Of a stretch of DNA of 64,000 nt, positions 25,707-34,743 are shown one piece after another. The notes beneath the pieces are model-generated. The model worked only from the letters and a program-made list of their open reading frames with translations, did not search any database and had not been told where the DNA came from. The first letter of the stretch is position 1. The number at the start of each line of letters is the position of its first letter. Made by a program: the position numbers and the translations under genes. The stretch is from positions 124,001 through 188,000 of the forward strand of contig NZ_JAAXYH010000001.1 in NCBI RefSeq assembly GCF_012911865.1, given 5' to 3'. This DNA is from Shewanella salipaludis (GTDB lineage Bacteria; Pseudomonadota; Gammaproteobacteria; Enterobacterales; Shewanellaceae).

Positions 25707-26996
25707 TTAAGTCGCAGGCTTCTCTGCCGCTTGATGGCTGGGGCGATTGAACTGACACAGGCCGACCAGCACCACGGCCAGCAGCATGATGGCGGAGAAG
25801 GGCACGGCAGTGCCCGTGTAGAACAGGGCCAACAGCGGGCCCGCCAGGGCGCCGAAACCGAACCTCAGGGTGCCTATCACGGCGGTGGCCGTGCCGGTTT
25901 GCTGCTGAAACTTCATCAGCACTATGGCATCTGCGTTGACCGACATGATCCCCAGACTGCCCATCAAGGGGATCAGCATCAGCACTGTGAACTGGTAGCC
26001 TAGCCCAAACAGGTTCACCAGCAGGAGGCCGCCGGCGGCCAGGGCGCCGCAGAAGGTGGCGACACGCAGCATGCGCACCGAACCGTAGCGACCCACGATG
26101 CGCGAGTTGAGTATGTTGGCCAGCATCAGAGCGCCGACATTGGTGCTGAACAACAGGGCGAACATCGCCTTATCCAGGCCAAATACCTCCATGTACACGA
26201 ATGGCGAGGCGGTGAGGTAGCAGAAGAAGGCGAACGAGGTCAGTACCCCGCTGGCGATGTTCATCTTGACGCCGCTGCGGCAAAGCACAGTGGCATAGCC
26301 GCCGAGGAAAGACTTCTGGCTGCGGCTGCTTATGTCCTGGTCGCTGGGCATCTTCAGCTTGAACAGCACCAACAGCAGCAAGGTGACGGCATACCCTGCC
26401 TGCACCAGGAAGATCAGGTGCCAGTTGCCCAGCCCCAGGATCAGGCTGCCCAGTGTCGGCGCCAGCAAGGGCGCCAACATCATGATCAGGCTGACATAGG
26501 ACATGCCCTTGGCCGTGTTGTTGCCATAGACCTCCTTGATATAGCCTGGCACCACCACGGTCGCGGCCGCGCCTATGAAGGCCTGCAGCAGTCGCAGCGA
26601 GAGAAACACCTCTATGCTGGGGCTGACGGCGATAAGCAGACTGATGAGGCAGAAACCCGCCAGCCCCATGATCACCAGGGGGCGGCGACCTATGCGATCG
26701 GCCAGGGGACCGAAACACAACATGCCCAGGGCATAACCGGCCAGATACAGACTCAGGGATTGCTGTACCGTGGTGATATCTGTGTCGAAGCTGGCGGCTA
26801 TGGTCGCCATGGCCGGCAGGTACATGTCGATGGCCAGCGGCGTGATGGCCACTATGGCGGCGAGCATGGGGATCAGCAGTGCCAGCATGGGCACGGGTCT
26901 ATTGGATTGAGCGGCTAAATCTCTGGGTTGGGAGTCCACTGGTACCTCTGGTGGTTGTAAGATGGCTGCTAAGTTTGCTGCTAAAGCGCGGGTCAT
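25707..26996 (-). CDS. Bcr/CflA-family multidrug efflux MFS transporter
   Basis: 429 residues with about twelve membrane helices. The MFS loop 2-3 motif is GPLADRIGRRPLVI, and the DHA1 pattern ITPLAIDMYLPAMATIA at helix 1 is the Bcr/CflA signature. It probably exports hydrophobic drugs or amino-acid-related compounds using the proton gradient. The first 36 residues before MLALLIPMLAAIV look non-conserved, so the true start may be internal (Met37). It is followed downstream by tandem repeats and preceded by a MocR-type regulator on the same strand. Confidence 0.85.
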   Translation of the reverse strand: MTRALAANLAAILQPPEVPVDSQPRDLAAQSNRPVPMLALLIPMLAAIVAITPLAIDMYLPAMATIAASFDTDITTVQQSLSLYLAGYALGMLCFGPLADRIGRRPLVIMGLAGFCLISLLIAVSPSIEVFLSLRLLQAFIGAAATVVVPGYIKEVYGNNTAKGMSYVSLIMMLAPLLAPTLGSLILGLGNWHLIFLVQAGYAVTLLLLVLFKLKMPSDQDISSRSQKSFLGGYATVLCRSGVKMNIASGVLTSFAFFCYLTASPFVYMEVFGLDKAMFALLFSTNVGALMLANILNSRIVGRYGSVRMLRVATFCGALAAGGLLLVNLFGLGYQFTVLMLIPLMGSLGIMSVNADAIVLMKFQQQTGTATAVIGTLRFGFGALAGPLLALFYTGTAVPFSAIMLLAVVLVGLCQFNRPSHQAAEKPAT

Positions 26997-27092
26997 GCAC
27001 AGCTACATAGTAAGCGTCCGGCAGGGATAAGCCAATGGCGCTCAAGCGAGTTTTATCCCCACCGAGTGTAAATAAACCGGCGTGGGCGGCCC

Positions 27093-28490
27093 TCATACCA
27101 CTGAGTAGGCGCTCTGGCTGACGGCGCTGATGGTGGTGGCTATGGTCTCCAGGGTGTGGGTGAACTGGGCCTCGCTGCCTATACCGCCAATGCTGAGGCG
27201 AATATGGTTGTCGTGGTTGTTGAAGTCGTCGCCGTTGCGCACCAGGATGCCCTTGGCCGCCAGTGCCGTCACTATGTGGTGGGCCTTCACCGGCGCCGGC
27301 AGTTGCAGCCAGCCGTTGAGGCCGCGCCAGTTCTGCTGCAGCCGGAGGCGCTCGCCCATGGCGCGAAAGGCCTGCTGCCGCCGGCGGATGAGCTGATCCC
27401 GCCCTGACTGCAGCTCGCCGCGCTCCAGCAGCTGGCAGGCCAGCTCCACATTGAGCGGCGACACCATCCAGCACTGGCTATGCAGCGCCCGTTTGATCTG
27501 CGGCATCAGCGCATCGGGCAGCAGCATGAAGCCTTGGCGCAGGCCCCCGGCGAAGAGTTTCGACAGGCTGGCGATATAGATGACCCGGCTCTCCGGCTGC
27601 CCCTCAGGCCGTGTCTCGGGTCTGAGTGTCGGCTGAGCGGCGGCAGTCTGGTTCCACAGCGGCGGTTGCCACTCCTCCGGCAGACAGTAATTCACGTCGT
27701 CCTCTATGATGTAGAAATCGTATTCGCTCGCCAGTGCCAACAGGCGGCGACGCTGCGGCTGGCTGTACTGGATGCAGGTCGGATTCTGGTTATTGAGGGT
27801 GAGATACACCAGCTTGGGCCTGTGGGCACGCAGCAGTCGTTCGAAGGCTGCCAGATCCAGCCCCTCCCGGGCCAGGGGGATGCCGCTGGTATTGAGTCCC
27901 AACTGAGCGGCCGCCACCCGCACCCCTGGATAGCAATAGGCCTCGTGCAGCAGGGTATCGCCGGCGCTGCACAGGGCATTGAGGATGGCGAATATGCCTT
28001 GCTGCGCTCCGTGGGTGAACACAAGTTGTTGCGGCGACTGCAGTATGCCGCGCCGGCTCAGCCAGCGATGGAATATGGCCTGTTGATGGGGCAGGGGATT
28101 GGCGTGATACCCCAGCAGGGCGGCGAGCTTGGCCGGGCTCTTGGCCAGCGCCTGCAGGCAATCGCTCAGCTGGGCCACCTGATCCGTCAGCGGCTGCTGA
28201 CAGGTTGCCAGGTTGACCTGCGCCGGTTCGTGCGCCGGGGTTTCTATGGCGGCCACATAGGTGCCGTCACCGACCCTGGCCTCGACATAACCCCGTTGTT
28301 CCGCCAGTGTATAGGCGCGGGTGACTGTGCCGACCGTGAGTTGCAGGGCATCGGCGAGCCGTCGCTGGGGCGGCAGCTTGGTGCCTGGGGGGAGTTGCCC
28401 CGCCTGTATGGCCTGTGCCAGCGCGCTCAGCAAGCGCTGATATTTAGGCCCGCTGAATTCGGCCAGCGAAGGCGTCCACATTGTACCCAT
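27093..28490 (-). CDS. MocR-type regulator (GntR HTH fused to aminotransferase-like domain)
   Basis: About 465 residues. N-terminal winged helix (KYQRLLSALAQAIQAGQLPPGTKLPPQRRLADALQLTVGTVTRAYTLAEQRGYVEARVGDGTYV). Then a PLP-dependent aminotransferase fold with the NPTC and EDDVNYCL segments and the Schiff-base lysine in IASLSKLFAGGLRQG. Such proteins sense a PLP adduct or amino compound and control nearby genes. It is divergent from a LysE-type exporter with a GntR-like palindrome between them, so it probably controls that exporter. Start ATG 28490 (MGTMWTP) is tentative; ATG 28481 is the alternative. Confidence 0.88.
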   Translation of the reverse strand: MGTMWTPSLAEFSGPKYQRLLSALAQAIQAGQLPPGTKLPPQRRLADALQLTVGTVTRAYTLAEQRGYVEARVGDGTYVAAIETPAHEPAQVNLATCQQPLTDQVAQLSDCLQALAKSPAKLAALLGYHANPLPHQQAIFHRWLSRRGILQSPQQLVFTHGAQQGIFAILNALCSAGDTLLHEAYCYPGVRVAAAQLGLNTSGIPLAREGLDLAAFERLLRAHRPKLVYLTLNNQNPTCIQYSQPQRRRLLALASEYDFYIIEDDVNYCLPEEWQPPLWNQTAAAQPTLRPETRPEGQPESRVIYIASLSKLFAGGLRQGFMLLPDALMPQIKRALHSQCWMVSPLNVELACQLLERGELQSGRDQLIRRRQQAFRAMGERLRLQQNWRGLNGWLQLPAPVKAHHIVTALAAKGILVRNGDDFNNHDNHIRLSIGGIGSEAQFTHTLETIATTISAVSQSAYSVV

Positions 28491-28561
28491 GACAATAAAT
28501 CCATTGATCCCGAGAATAATCCGGATAATATGCACAACATGTGCTTTGTGTCAATTATTGT

Positions 28562-28571
28562 ATGTATACAT
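28562..28571. promoter_or_regulatory. Palindrome between the MocR and LysE genes, candidate operator
   Basis: ATGTATACAT, a perfect 10-base palindrome with the TGTATACA core seen in many GntR-family operators. It lies 12 bases before the LysE-type ATG. A second half-site TGTAT and the palindromes ATCCGGAT and ACATGT lie within 60 bases upstream. Confidence 0.45.
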
Positions 28572-28583
28572 TTAAGGGGTGAT

Positions 28584-29192
28584 ATGGACGATTCTCTCTT
28601 GGCTCTGATGCTGTCGGCGGCGCTCTTCTGTGCCACCATGACGATGACACCCGGTCCCAACAATATCCTGCTGGCAAGCTCGGGCGCCAACTTTGGCATC
28701 AGGCGCAGCGTGCCCCATGTGCTGGGCATACGCCTGGGATCGACCTCGCTGCACCTGGCGATACTGTTGGGACTCGGCGCCCTGTTCGAGGCCTGGCCCC
28801 TGTTGCATCAGCTGCTCAAGTATGGCTCGGTAGCCTATCTGTTGTACCTGGTCATCAAGATAGTCACCCTGCCGGTTGCGGCGTCGGGGGCACCCGAGGA
28901 TGCCAGCCCCATGTCGCTGCGTGAGGCGGCGCTGTTCCAGTGGGTCAATCCCAAGTCCTGGATGACGACCATCACCCTGTGCAGCGCCTTCACCCTCGGC
29001 GGCGACGGCTATTGGGCGAGCGCCGTGCTGGGATTGTTGGTGTTCAATCTGATCGGTTTTCCCGCTGGCTTTACCTGGGTGATGATAGGCGCCGCCATCA
29101 GCAAGAAGCTCAACACAGTGCGGCGTCGGCGGCATTTCAACTGGTTCATGGCGAGCCTGTTGATGGTCTCGATCCCCATGCTGGTGAAATAA
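28584..29192 (+). CDS. LysE/RhtB-family amino acid exporter
   Basis: 202 residues, about six membrane helices. The N-terminal TMTPGPNNILLASSGANFG is the LysE/RhtB signature, with FQWVNPKSWMTTIT in the middle. It exports amino acids or related amines; the divergent MocR regulator suggests induction by the substrate. Start ATG 28584 has AAGGGG just upstream. The frame is open far 5' into the antisense of the regulator, which I treat as an artefact. Confidence 0.9.
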   Translation: MDDSLLALMLSAALFCATMTMTPGPNNILLASSGANFGIRRSVPHVLGIRLGSTSLHLAILLGLGALFEAWPLLHQLLKYGSVAYLLYLVIKIVTLPVAASGAPEDASPMSLREAALFQWVNPKSWMTTITLCSAFTLGGDGYWASAVLGLLVFNLIGFPAGFTWVMIGAAISKKLNTVRRRRHFNWFMASLLMVSIPMLVK

Positions 29193-29331
29193 CCCGCCAA
29201 GACCCGGCGCTAAAACCGTGAGGCAAAGCGACGGTAATATACTTGCAATACTCGCCGCCATGGCATTGGCTTTCGCAACGAATCGTCCTAATATTAATAA
29301 CTTATTGAGGTCATTCGTTTGAGAGTCCAGC

Positions 29332-31092
29332 GTGCCGTTTCCTCGTCTTATTGCATTTATGCCAGGTTTAGAACAATTAGCTAATTACCAATCCCAGTGG
29401 TGGCAAGACGATGTGCGGGCGGGCTTGTCCGTCGCCGCCGTCGCCTTGCCGGTCGCCATCGCCTATGCCCAGTTGACCGGGGTCAACGCCGCCGTGGGGC
29501 TCTATTCCTGTGTCTTGCCCATGTTGGTGTATGCCCTGTTCGGCACCTCCAGACAGTTGATCGTCGGCCCGGATGCGGCCACCTGCGCCGTGATTGCCGC
29601 CGTGGTGACGCCGCTGGCGGGGGGAGACAGCCTGAAACATTGGCAGCTGGTGATGACCATGACTGTCATGACGGGCTTTTGGTGCCTGGTCGCCAGCCGC
29701 TTCCGCCTCGGGGTGATGGCGGACTTTCTTTCCAAACCCATCCTGATGGGGCTGCTCAACGGGGTGGCCATCACCATCATAGTGGGACAGCTGTCGAAAA
29801 TTTTCGGTTTCAGCTTCGAGAAAGGCTACCTGATAGAGCGGCTGCTCAATGTCCCCGGCGCCTTAACCAGGACGCATTGGCCGACGCTGATGATCAGCGC
29901 CGTCACCGTCTTGGTGTTCGTGTTGTTGAAGCGCTTTCGCCCCGGGTGGCCGGCCTCCATGTGTGTGCTGGCACTGGCAGGACTGCTGGTCTGGTTATTC
30001 AATCTGCAGCAGTTGGGGATAGTCACAGTGGGTGAGGTGAGAAGCGGTTTACCGTCATTCCAGGCGCCGGCGTTCGACTTGGGCATTGCCCGTGAGCTGG
30101 TGATGCCGGCGCTGAACCTCGCCATGGTGAGCTTTGTCAGCATGATGTTGACCGCCCGCAGCTTCGCCGCCAAGAATGGTTACGACATAGATGCGGACAA
30201 AGAATTCAGGGCACTGGGATTTGCCAACATAGCCTCGGCCCTGTCCCAGGGTTTCGCCATCAGTGGCGCCGATTCACGTACCGCGGTCAACGATGCCAAC
30301 GGCGGCAAGAGCCAGCTGGTGTCTGTGTTGGCGGCGCTGTTGATCGCCCTGGTGGCGCTGTTTTTCACCGCGCCGCTGGCCTTCATTCCCAGTGCCGCCC
30401 TTGGGGTGGTGCTGGTGGTGGCTTCTTTGTCACTTATCGACATCAAGGCGGTTTGGCACCTGAGAAGCCGGGACAGATCGGCATTCCTGCTGGCGCTGAC
30501 GACCCTGTTTGCCGTGCTGTTCATCGGGGTGATCCCCGGCATCACCCTGGCCGTGTTGCTCGGGCTGTTTCAATTCCTCCTGACCGTCACCCGGCCGACG
30601 GATCAGGTGCTGGGGCTGGATGCCAAGGGGGTGATCCGCAGCATGGATGACACGGACAAGGCCAAATCCATTCCCGGGGTGTTTATCTATCGCTTCAACT
30701 CGCCGCTGACCTACTTCAACGCCACCTATTTCAAGCGTCGATTGCTGGAGCGCTTCGTGCGTGAGTCCGAGCCCGTCGATTGCATCATAATAGATGCTGT
30801 GCCCAGCTTTACTCATTTGGATCTCAGTGTGATGGCCATGCTGGGGGATCTGCAGCAGCTGCTGAAGAAGCGCGGCGTCCGCCTGGTGATGGCGGGGCGC
30901 AAGCGGCAGTTGCTCAGCTGGTTCGAGCAGGCGGGCCTGCCGACGGGAGAAGGCGGCATACTGGTCAGGCCGGACCTGTATCTGGCGCTGAAGATGAACC
31001 AGGCCTATAAACAGGCACTCGCCGAAGGTCAGGCGCCTTTGGTACAAAAAATCAAGGAAGATGAACTGGCACTCACCCACAGCCATCTGTGA
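29332..31092 (+). CDS. SulP-family anion transporter with STAS domain (first of two)
   Basis: 586 residues. Ten or more membrane helices (about 25-425) with the SulP signature ALPVAIAYAQLTGVNAAVGLYSCVLPMLVYALFGTSRQLIVGPDAATCAVIAA, followed by a cytoplasmic STAS domain (about 450-560; FIYRFNSPLTYFNATYFKRRLLE, then IIDAVPSFTHLDLSVMAML). It transports sulfate, bicarbonate or a related anion. The start is taken as GTG 29332 (MPFPRLIAF); an in-frame ATG at 29359 is possible. Stands alone. Confidence 0.88.
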   Translation: MPFPRLIAFMPGLEQLANYQSQWWQDDVRAGLSVAAVALPVAIAYAQLTGVNAAVGLYSCVLPMLVYALFGTSRQLIVGPDAATCAVIAAVVTPLAGGDSLKHWQLVMTMTVMTGFWCLVASRFRLGVMADFLSKPILMGLLNGVAITIIVGQLSKIFGFSFEKGYLIERLLNVPGALTRTHWPTLMISAVTVLVFVLLKRFRPGWPASMCVLALAGLLVWLFNLQQLGIVTVGEVRSGLPSFQAPAFDLGIARELVMPALNLAMVSFVSMMLTARSFAAKNGYDIDADKEFRALGFANIASALSQGFAISGADSRTAVNDANGGKSQLVSVLAALLIALVALFFTAPLAFIPSAALGVVLVVASLSLIDIKAVWHLRSRDRSAFLLALTTLFAVLFIGVIPGITLAVLLGLFQFLLTVTRPTDQVLGLDAKGVIRSMDDTDKAKSIPGVFIYRFNSPLTYFNATYFKRRLLERFVRESEPVDCIIIDAVPSFTHLDLSVMAMLGDLQQLLKKRGVRLVMAGRKRQLLSWFEQAGLPTGEGGILVRPDLYLALKMNQAYKQALAEGQAPLVQKIKEDELALTHSHL

Positions 31093-31103
31093 ACCTGGGC
31101 CGG

Positions 31104-31163
31104 CGGCGTCAGAGATTGGCATCAAAAACTGGGATCAGAGTCCGGCGTCAGAGATTGGCATCA
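31104..31163. repeat. Pair of 21-bp direct repeats
   Basis: Identical 21-base copies at 31104-31124 and 31143-31163, starting CGGCGTCAGAGATTGG, in the short space between the SulP stop and the GST stop; the second copy includes the GST stop codon. Confidence 0.85.
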
Positions 31164-31829
31164 GAGTTCGGCGGGAAAGCGGCACTCGGTGCGGGTTTCC
31201 AGCCAATTGGGAAACTTCGCCATGGCCTGGATGAATACCCGGCTCTGCAGCAGGCCGGCTAACCAGAGTTGCACCTTAGGGTAGGGGGCCTGGGCGAACC
31301 CGTGGCTGTCGACGCCGGCGAACTGGCGCACGAAGGGAAAGATGCCGTAATCGGCCAGGGTCGGGCGGTCGCAGATGAGAAAGTCCTGGTGCTCCAGGGC
31401 CTGCTCCAGCCGGGCGATGAACGCCAGTCCCTGAGCGCGGTAATGGCTCTGGGGGTGCTGTGGATGCCGGTCGGCGTACTTGTACTTGTCCAGCCAAGCC
31501 TTGAATTCCCTGTCGTTGCACTCGAGCAGGGTCTCGCTGAGCGTCTGTTGCTCTGGATTTTGGGGCAACACGCCAAGGGGATCCGCCAAGTTCAATGCCC
31601 AGCGCATTATGTCCAGACTCTCGTCTATCACCTTGGCGTGCGGCAACACCAGCACTGGCACTGTGCCCTTGGGTGAGGCCTGGAGCATGGCTTCGGGTTT
31701 ATGCTTGAGCAAGATCTCACGCAGCATCACCTGCTGGCCGGATAAGAGTATGCCCATGCGGGCGCGCATGGCATAGGGGCAGCGGCGAAAGGAGTAGAGT
31801 ATGGGCAGTGTCTGGGGGGATGGCTTCAT
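31161..31829 (-). CDS. glutathione S-transferase family protein
   Basis: 222 residues. Thioredoxin-like N-terminal domain opening LPILYSFRRCPYAMRARMGI, with the CPYA segment in the usual GST active-site place and KGTVPVLVLPHAKVIDESLDIMRWAL as the glutathione-binding cis-Pro/ES motif. An all-helical C-terminal domain follows (LEQALEHQDFLICDRPTLADYGIFPFVRQFA). Predicted cytoplasmic GSH-dependent reductase or transferase of unknown substrate. Confidence 0.88.
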   Translation of the reverse strand: MKPSPQTLPILYSFRRCPYAMRARMGILLSGQQVMLREILLKHKPEAMLQASPKGTVPVLVLPHAKVIDESLDIMRWALNLADPLGVLPQNPEQQTLSETLLECNDREFKAWLDKYKYADRHPQHPQSHYRAQGLAFIARLEQALEHQDFLICDRPTLADYGIFPFVRQFAGVDSHGFAQAPYPKVQLWLAGLLQSRVFIQAMAKFPNWLETRTECRFPAEL

Positions 31830-32029
31830 AGGCTCACTGTATGGCTATCATGGTCGCTGTCTGTTGGACCGAAAAAGTAACATGCCTAGGCATGATAACC
31901 CCAGGCCGGCGCCATTGATATTCGAATTGACGCCAGATTGACGCCAGGAACGGGGCATGAGTCGGGTCTGGGCCGATTTATTACTGCATTTGTTGGCGGT
32001 TTCGGGTAGAATGTCGCGCGATTTTAAGC

Positions 32030-32064
32030 CCCGCTGCGCTTGCCCCTGTGGTGGCCGCAGCGGG
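32030..32064 (+). promoter_or_regulatory. 5'-UTR hairpin upstream of trhO
   Basis: Nine-base arms CCCGCTGCG / CGCAGCGGG with a 17-base loop, about 55 bases before the trhO start. A second small stem CTGGAA/TTCCAG lies at 32083-32100. Role unknown. Confidence 0.4.
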
Positions 32065-32117
32065 TAATATAGTGAAGATGCACTGGAAATGAAGTTCCAG
32101 CCAGCAGAGAGGAAGTT

Positions 32118-33101
32118 ATGTCGAAAGTTGTTGTCTGTGCCTTATATAAATTTGTATCCCTGCCCGAGTTCGAGGCCCTGCGCCTGCCATTGCTGAAGGT
32201 GATGGAAGCTGCCGGGATCAAGGGGACGCTGCTGCTCGCCCAAGAGGGGATTAACGGCACTGTTGCCGGTTCCCAAACGGCCATAGATGGCCTGCTGGCT
32301 TGGCTCGCGGATCAGGATGGCCTGGACAATATCGTCTACAAGCTGTCGTTCGACGAAGAGATGCCCTTCTACCGCACCAAGGTCAAGCTGAAGAAGGAAA
32401 TCGTCACCATGGGCGTCGAGGGCATAGACCCGCTCAAGGTCGTAGGGACTTATGTTAAGCCCAAGGATTGGAACGCGCTGATCTCGGATCCCGAGGTGGT
32501 GTTGGTCGATACCCGCAACGACTATGAGGTGCAGATAGGCACCTTCAAGAATGCCGTCAACCCTGTGACCGAGACCTTCAGGGAGTTTCCCGAGTATGTG
32601 AAACAGAACCTGGATCCGGCCAAGCATAAGAAGGTGGCCATGTTCTGTACCGGTGGCATCCGCTGTGAGAAATCCACCGCCTTCCTCAAGGAGCAAGGCT
32701 TCGATGAGGTCTATCATCTGGAAGGTGGCATCCTCAAGTATTTGGAAGAAGTGCCACAGGAAGAGAGCCTGTGGGAAGGCGAGTGCTTCGTGTTCGATAA
32801 CCGCGTCGCGGTGGATCATAAGCTGGAGAAGGGCCAATACGATCAATGCAATGCCTGTCGCATGCCGATCACAGAGCAAGAGAAGCTGAGCCCAGCCTAT
32901 GTTCAGGGGGTGAGCTGTCCCCATTGCATAGACAAGATTTCCGATGAGCAGCGTCAGCGCTTCGTCGAGCGCGAGCGTCAGGTGCAACTGGCCAAGGCCC
33001 GCAACGAGGCCCACATAGGCAGCGACGTGAACCGGGTGATAGAGGAGCGGCGCTTGCACAAAGAAGCGCTCAGAAAGAGCCGCAACGAACAAAACGCCTG
33101 A
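32118..33101 (+). CDS. trhO: tRNA uridine(34) hydroxylase TrhO (YceA, rhodanese family)
   Basis: 327 residues. N-terminal UPF0176 acylphosphatase-like domain ([21 protein letters not shown]), rhodanese domain with the active-site cysteine in [13 protein letters not shown] (Cys177), and a C-terminal domain with the paired CxxC motifs CNACRMP and CPHC that likely bind zinc. TrhO makes 5-hydroxyuridine at tRNA position 34 using oxygen. AGAGAGGAAG precedes the ATG. It has its own terminator. Confidence 0.92.
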   Translation: MSKVVVCALYKFVSLPEFEALRLPLLKVMEAAGIKGTLLLAQEGINGTVAGSQTAIDGLLAWLADQDGLDNIVYKLSFDEEMPFYRTKVKLKKEIVTMGVEGIDPLKVVGTYVKPKDWNALISDPEVVLVDTRNDYEVQIGTFKNAVNPVTETFREFPEYVKQNLDPAKHKKVAMFCTGGIRCEKSTAFLKEQGFDEVYHLEGGILKYLEEVPQEESLWEGECFVFDNRVAVDHKLEKGQYDQCNACRMPITEQEKLSPAYVQGVSCPHCIDKISDEQRQRFVERERQVQLAKARNEAHIGSDVNRVIEERRLHKEALRKSRNEQNA

Positions 33102-33130
33102 GTCGCCGAACTCCCGATCTGAAATAAGAA

Positions 33131-33158
33131 AGCCAGTGGTATAGCCACTGGCTTTTTT
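33131..33158 (+). terminator. Terminator after trhO
   Basis: Perfect stem AGCCAGTGG / CCACTGGCT with a 5-base loop then a run of Ts; the A run on the left lets it serve the convergent ppx gene too. Confidence 0.88.
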
Positions 33159-33190
33159 GTCTTTGGGCTATGACGGTGATCCCGAGACAA

Positions 33191-34708
33191 TCAGTCGCGC
33201 AGGGCCTTGTCCTGCAGGTTGAGGCTGAGTTCCAGCCCCAGGCTCGACATATGCTTCTGCTCCCTGTGCAGGTCCTTCAGGAACAGGCTGAGCTTGCGCT
33301 TATTGCCGGGCAGGGTCAGGTTGAGCCCCTGGCTGCCGGCCTGCACCCTATCCAGGGTCAGGCTGTGGGCGTTGCGGCCCAGGTTCAGCAATACGGCCAG
33401 GCGCAGCAGGCATAGCAGGCGCACCAGGGGCAGGCGCTGTGGCTGGGGCAGCTCATCCAGTGAGGCGAGGTTGGGTTTCTTGCAATGGTTGGCGATGAGC
33501 AGCGCCAAGTCCTGCTGCAGCGCCTGGCTGAATCCCGGCAGGTCGCTGTTGCTTATGATGTAACCCCCATGCTTGTGGGCCGCCTTCGAATTTATGTGTA
33601 TGCCGATTTCATGCAGGCTGGCGGCATAGGCCAACAGGCGGGCGTGGGCCCGCAGCTGCCAGGCGTCGGCGACTTGTTCGAACAGGGCCATGGCCGAGTC
33701 CCTGACCTTGGCGGCATGATCCGGATCGACATGATACAGCCTGGCGATGCTGTCCACTGTGCGCAGGCGGATGTCCTGGTACTGGCCTATCTTGGCCAGC
33801 TCGTACAGCACCCCTTCACGCAATGCCCCCTGGGCGAAAACCAGTTGGGTCACAGGCAGGCGCCGAAAGAAACTGATGAGGATCGCCAGTCCGGCGGCCA
33901 GCAGGGGCGTGCGTTTATCGTCTATGTTGGCAAATTGGATATGGGACACATGACCCCAGGCGATCAACTTGAGCCTGAGGCGTTTGAGCCGCGCCAGGGT
34001 CACCACTTCATCGCCATGTTCTTCCAGCAGCGCCTCGCAGATGGCCTTGATGCTGCCTGAGCTGCCCAGGGTCAGTTGCCAGTCGCCGCTGAAATAGTCC
34101 TTGGACAGGCTGGAAAACTGCCTGTCGGCCGCCGCCTGGGCCGCCTTGAAGGCGTCGGCCGTGAGCCGGCCGGCGTCGAAATAACGTTCATTGAAGCTGA
34201 CGCAGCCGCAGCGCAGGCTGGAGAGGTGGGTAGGGCGGTTTCTCTGTCCAAGCACCACTTCGGTGGAGCCGCCGCCTATGTCGATCACCAGGTTGTGCTT
34301 GGCCAATACCTGGCTCTGGGCTATGCCGTTGTAGATGAGGCGCGCCTCTTCATGGCCGGAAATCACCTCGACCGGGTAGGGCATGATGGCGGATGCCGCC
34401 TCTATGAAGCTGTCCCGGTTTTTGGCGACTCTCAGAGTATGGGTGGCGACCAGGCGCACCTGGGCCTGGCTCAGGCTGGAAAAGCGCTGATTGAAGTCCC
34501 GCAGACAGTCGAGCCCCCTGTCCATGGCCTCCTGGCTGAGACGGGCCTGCTCGTCCAATCCCTGGGCCAGTTGAACTTGCTGCTTTTCCTTATGCAGCAC
34601 CTGCAGGCTGCCATCCTGCTCGCGGGCGATCACCAGATGAAAACTGTTGGAGCCCATGTCGATGGCGACGAAGTGCCTGGGTTGTGCTTGTGTGTTAACC
34701 AATGTCAT
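33191..34708 (-). CDS. ppx: exopolyphosphatase / guanosine pentaphosphate phosphatase (Ppx/GppA)
   Basis: 505 residues. The sugar-kinase/Hsp70-like fold of Ppx/GppA: FVAIDMGSNSFHLVIA, VISGHEEARLIYNGIA, VIDIGGGSTEVVLG. The C-terminal HD-like helical domain (LLAYAASLHEIGIHINSKAAHKHG) is present. It degrades long-chain polyphosphate or hydrolyses pppGpp. It is 35 bases downstream of ppk on the same strand, so co-transcribed, supporting Ppx. AAGG lies close to ATG 34708. Confidence 0.93.
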   Translation of the reverse strand: MTLVNTQAQPRHFVAIDMGSNSFHLVIAREQDGSLQVLHKEKQQVQLAQGLDEQARLSQEAMDRGLDCLRDFNQRFSSLSQAQVRLVATHTLRVAKNRDSFIEAASAIMPYPVEVISGHEEARLIYNGIAQSQVLAKHNLVIDIGGGSTEVVLGQRNRPTHLSSLRCGCVSFNERYFDAGRLTADAFKAAQAAADRQFSSLSKDYFSGDWQLTLGSSGSIKAICEALLEEHGDEVVTLARLKRLRLKLIAWGHVSHIQFANIDDKRTPLLAAGLAILISFFRRLPVTQLVFAQGALREGVLYELAKIGQYQDIRLRTVDSIARLYHVDPDHAAKVRDSAMALFEQVADAWQLRAHARLLAYAASLHEIGIHINSKAAHKHGGYIISNSDLPGFSQALQQDLALLIANHCKKPNLASLDELPQPQRLPLVRLLCLLRLAVLLNLGRNAHSLTLDRVQAGSQGLNLTLPGNKRKLSLFLKDLHREQKHMSSLGLELSLNLQDKALRD

Positions 34709-34720
34709 TTACCTTAATAG

Positions 34721-34739
34721 CAAGGCCGCCGGGGCCTTG
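34721..34739 (-). promoter_or_regulatory. Intercistronic hairpin between ppk and ppx
   Basis: CAAGGCC / GGCCTTG with a 5-base loop, no T run. Likely an mRNA processing or stability element between the two cistrons. Confidence 0.5.
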
Positions 34740-34743
34740 CCTG

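Noticed and set aside
27480-28583. Long 5' extension of the LysE-type frame
   Set aside because: The extension is antisense to the MocR gene; the LysE signature and ribosome binding site begin at 28584.
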